Source: Candidatus Paceibacterota bacterium
GTDB taxonomy: Bacteria; Verrucomicrobiota; Verrucomicrobiia; Limisphaerales; UBA8199
Assembly: GCA_035452965.1 (NCBI GenBank)
Contig: DAOTCE010000008.1
Span: 96,740 to 160,739 of the forward strand
Direction of reading: 5' to 3'
DNA length: 64,000 bases
Positions within the stretch are counted from its first letter, which is position 1. Each line of letters begins with the position of its first letter. Shown in pieces: positions 17,636 through 24,454 of this stretch. Below the pieces are notes generated by a model. The model was not told the origin of the DNA. It saw nothing but the letters and a program-made list of their open reading frames with translations, and did not search any database. The translations under genes were made by a program, and so were the position numbers.

Positions 17636-18928
17636 ATGAAAAGCCAGCCTTTCACCCGCCGCGCATTCCTCAAGACCGCTGCCGCCGCAGGAGCGGCGGT
17701 CGCCTTTCCAACCATTGTCCCCACGAGCGTGTTCGGGCGGAACGCGCCCAATAGTCGCATCAGCATGGGATTGGTCGGCATGGGGCTGATGATGGGGTCG
17801 CACCATCACATCATGCTCGGGCGCGCAGAAGCGCAGGTGGTGGCAGTGTGCGACGTGGACCGCGGCCGGCGCGAGCGGGCCAGGACCCAAACCGAGAAGT
17901 CTTACGCGGCGCCAAAGGCCAGCGGCGCTTACAAGGGCTGCGACGCTTACAACGATTACGAGCGCGTTATGGAGCGCGCGGACATTGACGCCGTGGTCGT
18001 GGCCACGCCGGACCATTGGCACGCAATGATTTCGGTGGCGGCGATGCGGAGCGGCAAGGATGTTTATGTGCAGAAGCCCATGACGCTCACGGTCCAGGAG
18101 GGCCGCCTGATGAGCGACGTCGCCCGGCAATACGGGGCGATATTACAGGTGGGTTCCCAGCAGCGTTCCGAGCGCGCTTTTCGCAAGGCGTGTGAGATCG
18201 TCCGCAACGGCTGGATCGGCAAGGTCCACACCATCTACACGCACATAGGTGAATTCCCGCCCGCCCAGACGCTGCCGGAGGAGCCCATCCCCGACGGCTT
18301 CGACTATGACCGATGGCTGGGGCCGACGCCCTGGTATCCCTACCACAAGAAGCGGGTCGAGGGCAATTACGGTGGCGGCTGGCGCTGCTTCTGGGAATAC
18401 GGCTCACGCAAGAACGGCGATTGGGGCGCGCACCACTTCGACATTATTCAATGGGCGCTCGGCATGGACGATTCCGGTCCGGTTAAGTTCATCCCCAAAG
18501 GACTCGAGGGCGCCGAGTATCAATCCCACGTTTACGCTGACGGCACGCGGGTCTGGAAGAACCATCCGGTGAAGAGCGGTCAGATGATCCAGTTCATCGG
18601 CGAGTCGGGCGAGGTGCTGGTCAGCCGTGGCGACCGACTGGACACAACCCCCGCCGAGCTAAAGAACCGGCCACTGGCTCCCGGCGACATTCACCTCTAC
18701 GAATCATACGATCACGAGGGAAACTGGCTGGATTGTATTAAGAGCCGCAAGCCACCCATCTGCCCGGCTGAGATCGGGCATCGCACCGCAACTATCTGCC
18801 ACCTGAACGGCATCGCCGAACGGCTCGGCCGGCCTATCAAGTGGGACCCGGTGAAGGAGGAAATCATAGGTGACGCCGCAGCCAGCCGCTGGCTGGATCG
18901 CCCGCGTCGCACCCCATACGTAATATGA
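17636..18928 (+). CDS. Tat-exported Gfo/Idh/MocA family oxidoreductase
   Basis: 430 residues from ATG 17636. The N-terminus is a twin-arginine signal (FTRRAFLKTAAAAGAAVAFP), so the folded cofactor-loaded enzyme is exported. The Rossmann fold begins at ISMGLVGMGLMMGSHH and continues with VAVCDVDRGRR; the conserved Gfo/Idh motif KDVYVQKPMT carries the usual lysine. The C-terminal domain includes GGGWRCFWEYGSRKNGDWGAH, typical of the large PVC/Bacteroidetes clade. These proteins use tightly bound NAD(P) to oxidise or epimerise sugars or sugar-like substrates. The HEAT-repeat gene starts 122 bases downstream on the same strand. Confidence 0.93.
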   Translation: MKSQPFTRRAFLKTAAAAGAAVAFPTIVPTSVFGRNAPNSRISMGLVGMGLMMGSHHHIMLGRAEAQVVAVCDVDRGRRERARTQTEKSYAAPKASGAYKGCDAYNDYERVMERADIDAVVVATPDHWHAMISVAAMRSGKDVYVQKPMTLTVQEGRLMSDVARQYGAILQVGSQQRSERAFRKACEIVRNGWIGKVHTIYTHIGEFPPAQTLPEEPIPDGFDYDRWLGPTPWYPYHKKRVEGNYGGGWRCFWEYGSRKNGDWGAHHFDIIQWALGMDDSGPVKFIPKGLEGAEYQSHVYADGTRVWKNHPVKSGQMIQFIGESGEVLVSRGDRLDTTPAELKNRPLAPGDIHLYESYDHEGNWLDCIKSRKPPICPAEIGHRTATICHLNGIAERLGRPIKWDPVKEEIIGDAAASRWLDRPRRTPYVI

Positions 18929-19050
18929 GCCTCCCCCAATCCGCCATTTCCGGCCGCCAGGATGATCGCGGCCAGCCTAACCAACCGCCGCCGGGAGGCA
19001 GGGGCTGTTTCTGACTACCTGCCCGGAGACGAAATTATGAAGCAAGTCTT

Positions 19051-21159
19051 ATGATAACTGAGGTGGCTTTCGCACGATGGCGAAGCGCCCAGGCTCGCCT
19101 TGGGTGGCGCAGCATTCGAGTCTGGGGATTTCTCTTCCTCAGCATGACCACGCTGCCAGCCGTTGCGGGCGTGGAGCAAACGGTCACCGACCTCCTGCCC
19201 AGGCTCGCCGCCGCCAAGGTGGAAGACCGCTATGACGCGCAAATGGAATTGCAGGCCTTGGCGGCCAATGCCGCCCGTCCCGGCGCGGAATCTGAGCGCG
19301 CCGAACTGGCCGGAGTCCTTACCGCTAAAGCCACCGACGCAGCAGTGCCTCAGCCGGCGCAGGTTTGGGTCGTGCGCCAGCTTGAGTATATCGGCGCGGC
19401 GGAATCGGTCGCAGCGCTGGCGGCATTGCTCGATGGTTCGGACGTGGAGTTGAAGGAATGTGCACGACGGGCTCTGGAGAAGAATCCTGACTCGACGGCG
19501 GGCGACCGCTTGCGCGCGGCGCTCCAGCGGGGCGGCGAGGTCAACTGGAGGATAGGACTCATTCAGTCGCTCGGGGAGCGCCGGGACAGCCGCGCGGTTG
19601 AGCTCATAAGCGGTGAACTGAGCGGCAAGGAGACCGCCCCTGTTGCAGCTTCCGCACTGGGAAAGATCGCCGACGCTCAAGCGGTGAGCGCGTTGTGGAG
19701 GGCCTACGACAGAGGCGTTGTCGGTGCCGCCGACGGATTGGTCATGGCCGGCAACCGCCTCCTCTCGGACGGCGTTGGCGATCCTTCGGCCCAGGCCGTC
19801 TTCAAGCGGCTTTATCTGGGCGGCGCCAGGCAGGCAAGCGCCAGGGATCCGATTGCGCCGGTTCAGGTGCGCGCGGCCGCTCTGATCGGCTGGGCCAAGG
19901 CCGATCCGCACACGGCCCGGCCCTATATCGAGGCGGCCCTGCGACTGCAGCAGCCGGAACTGCAGCTTGCGGCGGTATCCGCGGCCACAGCCGCTTTTGA
20001 AAAGGCTAAGGTCGGCCCCTTTCTTGTGCCTCTGTTGCCGGGACTTCCATCCACCGCCAAGACCTATGCGTTGCGGGTGCTCGACGCTTCCGCCGAGAAA
20101 GAGATCATCGCCGCCGCGAGCGACCCGGACGAATCGGTGCAGTTGGCCGCGCTCGAACGGCTCGGCCAGATTGGCAGTGCGGCCAGCATCCCGGTGCTGT
20201 TCCAGACCGCTGTCGCCGGTTCGGCCAGCGCGCGGAGGACAGCTGCGGGCGCGCTCGCGAGCATCTCCGACCGCAACGCCGGCGCGGCTATTGGCAAACT
20301 GGCCGGAGCAGGCGGCAGCCGGTCGCGCGCCGTGGCGATGGAGGCTTTGGCAGCAAGGAACGACAAGACGGCTGCGCCCGCGTTGCTGAAGTACGCAGGA
20401 GAACCCGACCCTGCGGTGAGCGCCGCGGCATGCGCCGCCCTGGCCAGGTTGGGAACCGACAGCGAACTGGATGGCTTGATTCAGCTTGTGCTGGCAGGCC
20501 GAGCAGCCGGCGCCGCGCCTGCCTTGCAGGCCGTTGCCGGCCGCACCACGGACAAGGCCGCCGCCGCTCAGAAGTTGATTGCCCAGGCACAAGCCGCCGC
20601 GCCGACACAGTTGGCTCCGCTCCTGGAGGTGCTCGCGGTGCTGGGCGAAGAAGAAGCTCTTGGCGCCGTCTCCAGTTTCGTGAACAGCAGCAAAGCAGAA
20701 ATCAAAGATGCTGCGATTCGCGCCTTGGCTAACTGGCCGGATTTTGCCGCCAACAAGGAGCTTCTGGCAGTGGCTGCTGATCCCAACACGACGCGTACCC
20801 ACAATGTGCTGGCCGTCCAGGCCGTCGCGCGGCTGGTAAAAGCGGCGGACAGAGAGCCGCCCGGGGCTCGCGTGGAGGTTGCGCTTTCCGCGCTGAATGC
20901 CGCCCGGCGCGACGAGGAGAAGAAGCTGCTGCTGTCTGCGCTTGCCTCGGTGCCAGACAAGAAGGCGGCGGACGCGATCAAACCCTATTTGCGCGATCCG
21001 CAGTTCCAGCAGGAAGCCGGCCTCGCCGCCATGACCCTGGCCGAGGCGTTGCGCAAACCCGACCGGCCGGCAGCCAGGGACCTGGCTCGGGCGGTGAAAG
21101 ATGCCAACCTCTCCGACGAGCTAAACCGGAAAGCCAACGCGTTGTTGAACAAGAACTGA
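19051..21159 (+). CDS. Secreted HEAT-repeat protein
   Basis: 702 residues. The N-terminus has a basic region followed by a hydrophobic core (VWGFLFLSMTTLPAVAG), consistent with export. Nearly all the rest is Ala/Leu-rich helical repeat of ~30-35 residues (for example AAESVAALAALLDGSDVELK, later ALERLGQIGSAASIPVLFQ and DPAVSAAACAALARLGTDSE), i.e. HEAT/PBS-like units forming an alpha solenoid for protein-protein contact. No catalytic domain or heme motif is visible. It follows the Gfo/Idh gene and its stop is 19 bases from that of the convergent Thr-Asn repeat gene. Confidence 0.85.
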   Translation: MITEVAFARWRSAQARLGWRSIRVWGFLFLSMTTLPAVAGVEQTVTDLLPRLAAAKVEDRYDAQMELQALAANAARPGAESERAELAGVLTAKATDAAVPQPAQVWVVRQLEYIGAAESVAALAALLDGSDVELKECARRALEKNPDSTAGDRLRAALQRGGEVNWRIGLIQSLGERRDSRAVELISGELSGKETAPVAASALGKIADAQAVSALWRAYDRGVVGAADGLVMAGNRLLSDGVGDPSAQAVFKRLYLGGARQASARDPIAPVQVRAAALIGWAKADPHTARPYIEAALRLQQPELQLAAVSAATAAFEKAKVGPFLVPLLPGLPSTAKTYALRVLDASAEKEIIAAASDPDESVQLAALERLGQIGSAASIPVLFQTAVAGSASARRTAAGALASISDRNAGAAIGKLAGAGGSRSRAVAMEALAARNDKTAAPALLKYAGEPDPAVSAAACAALARLGTDSELDGLIQLVLAGRAAGAAPALQAVAGRTTDKAAAAQKLIAQAQAAAPTQLAPLLEVLAVLGEEEALGAVSSFVNSSKAEIKDAAIRALANWPDFAANKELLAVAADPNTTRTHNVLAVQAVARLVKAADREPPGARVEVALSALNAARRDEEKKLLLSALASVPDKKAADAIKPYLRDPQFQQEAGLAAMTLAEALRKPDRPAARDLARAVKDANLSDELNRKANALLNKN

Positions 21160-21178
21160 TGCCCGGCGGCCGGCAGGG

Positions 21179-22168
21179 TTACTTCTTCACCCAAAGGTAC
21201 TGCTGGACGACCGCATCGCGCAGCGTCACGACCAGCGTGCCGCGTGCAACCAGAGGAGGGTTGTCGTCATTGGCCTTCAGGCGGGCTTCGACCTTGTATT
21301 TGCCGAGTGGAAGCTGCCGTTTAATCTCCTGTTCCTGGCCAAAGAGGAAGACGGCTCCATCCTCTCGCTCGACACGCCAGTTCTGAACTTGCAGCGGATT
21401 TGCAGTCTGGCCAGTCCACCTGACTCTCAATCGCACCTCGACCAGATCGTTGGCCGGAGGCCGGGAAGTCCGGGCGGCTTCGATGGCCAGCGGGCCGGTC
21501 CAATCAACAGAGGGCGCGGGGAATCCAGGTTCGGTCAAGGCTGCCTGCGGTGGAACAGGTTCGCTTTGCGCCGACACTGCGGCTGCCGCCCGGGCGGGCA
21601 TATCCACCTGAATGAAATTGGTAACCGGTTGTGAGAGCCAGTTGGTTTTGAACAGAACCACCGTCTCCCAGTTGGTCAAGCTGAGCGTGCTCCAATTAGT
21701 TTGATAGTTGTTGACGATGTTGGTTTGGAGCAGAGTGACGGTCACCGGATTGATCTGCGTCTTCTCAATCCGGTTGGTGCGATACTCGACTACCGTGTTA
21801 GTCCAGATGGCATCCACCACCACGTGGTTGGTGACCCGCCGCATATTCCAATTGGTATGAAAGGAAACCGCGTAGTTGGTCTGAAATGCGTCCACGACTA
21901 CCCGGTTGGTCTCAGTGCGCAGCACGTGATTGGTGGCGTACACGTTGAAAACGTTTGTCCGCAGATGCGTGACCCAGTTGGTGTGGTACTCGTTGACAAA
22001 GTGATTGACGGGCATCGTCAATTCGATAACGTTCGTGATCCAGCGGTCAGACCAGTTTGTGCGCGTTATGTTCGCTTCCGCACCCGCCAGAGAGGATTTG
22101 GAGACCCATAACACCAGGCTTACTGTGAAAACACGCGCCAACCCTACAAGAGCTGAATTGCCAATCAT
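21179..22168 (-). CDS. Secreted protein with Thr-Asn dyad repeats (uncharacterised)
   Basis: 329 residues from ATG 22168. A signal-like N-terminus (FTVSLVLWVSKSSLAGAEA) is followed by residues 37-190 in which a Thr-Asn dyad recurs 16 times, plus two variants (NH, IN), at spacings of exactly 8 or 10 residues. From residue 87 the order is a strict 10-8-8, giving four 26-residue periods in register. Even spacing would put every dyad on the same face of a beta strand. A Pro/Ala linker (~195-225) leads to a C-terminal domain (~228-329; VEVRLRVRWTG, REDGAVFLFGQEQEIKRQLPLGKY, RGTLVVTL) that resembles a beta-sandwich. I know no named family with this pattern; a beta solenoid or coiled fibre at the cell surface is inference. 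Confidence 0.8.
   Translation of the reverse strand: MIGNSALVGLARVFTVSLVLWVSKSSLAGAEANITRTNWSDRWITNVIELTMPVNHFVNEYHTNWVTHLRTNVFNVYATNHVLRTETNRVVVDAFQTNYAVSFHTNWNMRRVTNHVVVDAIWTNTVVEYRTNRIEKTQINPVTVTLLQTNIVNNYQTNWSTLSLTNWETVVLFKTNWLSQPVTNFIQVDMPARAAAAVSAQSEPVPPQAALTEPGFPAPSVDWTGPLAIEAARTSRPPANDLVEVRLRVRWTGQTANPLQVQNWRVEREDGAVFLFGQEQEIKRQLPLGKYKVEARLKANDDNPPLVARGTLVVTLRDAVVQQYLWVKK
21599..22060 (-). repeat. Protein-level tandem repeat: TN dyads, 26-residue superperiod
   Basis: Encodes residues 37-190 of the exported protein. The longer (10-residue) units are TNRVVVDAFQ, TNHVVVDAIW, INPVTVTLLQ and TNWETVVLFK, each followed by two 8-residue units. The DNA itself is degenerate between units, so the pattern is maintained at protein level rather than by a recent DNA expansion. 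Confidence 0.85.
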
Positions 22169-22395
22169 AATCTCATTTATGAGTTAGCAGGCCACATGCC
22201 AAGCGGATGCGGTGTAAGTGTAGCGTCCACAGGTAGTTAGGAGTCATTCCCGGGACGAGCAGGTCCCCCTGCCATACATCAAACCGGGGGTGCCAAATGC
22301 TCCTGAGCGGCTTGGCATGCGCCGGAAGCCCGGCGCACACCAAAACCAGGCGGAAGAGCGGTAGGCTCAGGGATCGCCCGCCACTGCTGGTCAAT

Positions 22396-22713
22396 TCAGC
22401 GTTTCGACGACTTTCGTTTCCGCTGTTGGGCTTGAAGCTTGGGAGGTCGAGCGGATTTTGGCCTGGCAGCTTGCCTGGCCGCAGGTTTCGGAGCGGTCTT
22501 CTCGTGGATTACCTGCCGCATCCGGTCGAGGTTTTTGTCAATCTCGACCCTGGCCCGGGTGATGCCTTTCTGGCTGAGGTTGATGGCGTCGGCCAGGAAA
22601 GAGCATCCCTTCTGAATGGCCGCCGGGTAGCTGCCATCCTTCATCTCGATTCCCTTGGCTTTGAGGAATTGGCTGAGGTAGTCGTAAAGTTCTTCTTTTT
22701 GTATTCGTTTCAT
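22396..22713 (-). CDS. Small basic hypothetical protein
   Basis: 105 residues from ATG 22713, preceded by AGGA seven bases upstream, which decides against the longer frame. The first ~65 residues are predicted helical (KEELYDYLSQFLKAKG, AAIQKGCSFLADAINLSQKG, RARVEIDKNLDRMRQVIHEK). The last ~40 are a Lys/Arg/Pro/Ala-rich tail (ARPKSARPPKLQAQQRKRKS) that could bind nucleic acid. Family not recognised; the basic tail recalls histone H1-like extensions, but this is only a resemblance. It stands alone, transcribed on the same strand as its neighbours on both sides with gaps of 170-230 bases. Confidence 0.6.
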   Translation of the reverse strand: MKRIQKEELYDYLSQFLKAKGIEMKDGSYPAAIQKGCSFLADAINLSQKGITRARVEIDKNLDRMRQVIHEKTAPKPAARQAARPKSARPPKLQAQQRKRKSSKR

Positions 22714-22885
22714 ACGCAATCCTGTTCCGGTGTTCGCCCGCAGCATCACCTACCTGTGACCAGGGGGCAATTACACAACCCGGTCAGGTTTGTAATTTCG
22801 GGCTCAGCCGTGGATTGCAGGAAGCCACGTTTGCGCGACTGCCCCATTACGCCCGGGCACAAGGCGACCGAGTTCAGCTTCCCTG

Positions 22886-24223
22886 CTAAACCCGACGCGG
22901 CTGAATGCTCACGGAGGGTGCTGCCGCGGCGCGTGAATACCGGGAGAAGGCAACCCCCTCAATCTCAACCAGCAAATCGGGCCGGCAAATGTCCGCCACC
23001 GCGTAAATGACCGGCACCCCACCAAAGCGCTGCTCACAGATGGCCCGGCATCTGGGCAGGTCCTCGGGACGCTTGAGATAGACGCGGATCTTGGCCAAGT
23101 CGCGAAGGCTGGCGCCGGCGCCTTCGAGACCGTGCTGACTGAAGTTCTCCTTCGCAATCAATCGTTCGATGTTGTCAATCGTCTGCTCGGTTTGCTTTTC
23201 GGGGTCGCCCGGGTAGCAGGTCTCGGAGTCAACGATGCTGGCGGTACCGGAAACCCAGGTGGTGAGGCAGTCCCCCAGCATTAGGGCAACGGCGCGCGAG
23301 AATTTCGGGCTCTGCGATGAGTACCTCGCGTCGTAGGCGTAAGCCGGGGTTTGCCGGGGATTCTCCAGCGGGAGCAGCACAATATCGTCGCGCGGGGTCT
23401 CCAGCGCAACACAGCTCATTACGAGTCCGCGGCCACCCATGCCAATGCCGGTGCTGGCCGGGTAAACGCCCTGCGCCGCCGCCGGGGCCAGCGAGCTGCA
23501 GCGAAAGCGAACCCCGCGGTAGTAGTCCGACCGCGCACGGTTTAGTTCCTGATAGCGCCCGACCTTGCCCTCGGGCCTGGTAATGCCGCCCAGGTAGAAC
23601 CACGTGCGGACTAGGTGTTGGAAACCGCTGCCGGCTTCGGCCAGCGCGGCACGGGTGTGTTCCAGGACATCGAGCGTTTGCGCATAGACTCCCCGGGATG
23701 CGGAGGTCGGCTTGAAGCCGGCGCAGTAGATCCAGCGCACGCCGTCGTAGGCGACCGAAAGCGTGCGTGAGCCGAAGTGCTCGACGCGGACTGAATCACC
23801 TCCGATTGCCCAGGCCTCAAGAGCCAAAGCAGCGCCGTTGCAAGGCGGTTGCAGAATGAAATTGGCTACGGGCGCGTTGGAGTTGAAGAGGTCGGAGAGA
23901 AGTTCCTCGAAGGCCGGCTGGTCGCGGAGGTTCTTGAGGAAGACCGTCAGGACGGTGACCACCATTGTCTCGGGCTGACGCTCAAGCACGGCTTGCAGCG
24001 CCGCCAGCACCTCGCGGGCCTGCTCGCGAAATACGCCTCTTCGCCGGGGAGTAACCATAATGGCCACCCGCACAGAATCGCCCAAATCTACGCGCGAATG
24101 CATCAAGTCCACCGTCGTGCCCGGAGCGCCCGCGGCCGCGCCTATGGCCGGTCGCGCAGGCAGAGCGCGACCGCGCGAAGGTGTCTTAACCTGCGCGCGC
24201 TCAGCCGATGAAGTGGCACACAT
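22886..24223 (-). CDS. Rid (YjgF/YER057c)-like protein resembling FkbO/Hyg5 chorismatases
   Basis: 445 residues from ATG 24223 (ATG 24103 is an alternative). The C-terminal ~120 residues are clearly Rid-like: QTEQTIDNIERLIAKE, LRDLAKIRVYLKRPEDLPRCR and DLLVEIEGVAFS. A second Rid-type segment lies at about 165-240 (YCAGFKPTSASRGVYAQTLD, HLVRTWFYLGGI). The arginine of the RidA PAR(S/T) motif is replaced (VPVIYAVADICRPD), so simple imine deaminase activity is unlikely. The two-domain organisation and the ADICRPDLLVEIEG tail recall chorismatases (FkbO/Hyg5 type), which release pyruvate from chorismate; this assignment is from memory of the family and untested. The neighbouring genes give no clue to its pathway. 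Confidence 0.65.
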   Translation of the reverse strand: MCATSSAERAQVKTPSRGRALPARPAIGAAAGAPGTTVDLMHSRVDLGDSVRVAIMVTPRRRGVFREQAREVLAALQAVLERQPETMVVTVLTVFLKNLRDQPAFEELLSDLFNSNAPVANFILQPPCNGAALALEAWAIGGDSVRVEHFGSRTLSVAYDGVRWIYCAGFKPTSASRGVYAQTLDVLEHTRAALAEAGSGFQHLVRTWFYLGGITRPEGKVGRYQELNRARSDYYRGVRFRCSSLAPAAAQGVYPASTGIGMGGRGLVMSCVALETPRDDIVLLPLENPRQTPAYAYDARYSSQSPKFSRAVALMLGDCLTTWVSGTASIVDSETCYPGDPEKQTEQTIDNIERLIAKENFSQHGLEGAGASLRDLAKIRVYLKRPEDLPRCRAICEQRFGGVPVIYAVADICRPDLLVEIEGVAFSRYSRAAAAPSVSIQPRRV

Positions 24224-24454
24224 AGTCGGTGATGATAGCAGGACGGCTGCCTATCTCAAGGTACTCGCTCCTTTTATAGACTTATCTTTCCGGCTGTCGG
24301 TTTCACAAATAATTGTCGTTTCCGGGTGTTCCTTGCGTTGCGTCTGCTCGCGCCGTTCTGTGAGTTCTGAAACTTGCTGTTGTTTCGGCGACCTCCTCTG
24401 CGCAAATCCGCTCGACAGGCACGGCGGGTCTTTCCCATCATTCCGGCCACAGCT

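Noticed and set aside
19015..20802. 595-codon open frame on the minus strand
   Set aside because: It lies opposite the HEAT-repeat gene, is rich in Arg/Gly/Gln with no domain pattern, and reflects high GC at third codon positions of the real gene.
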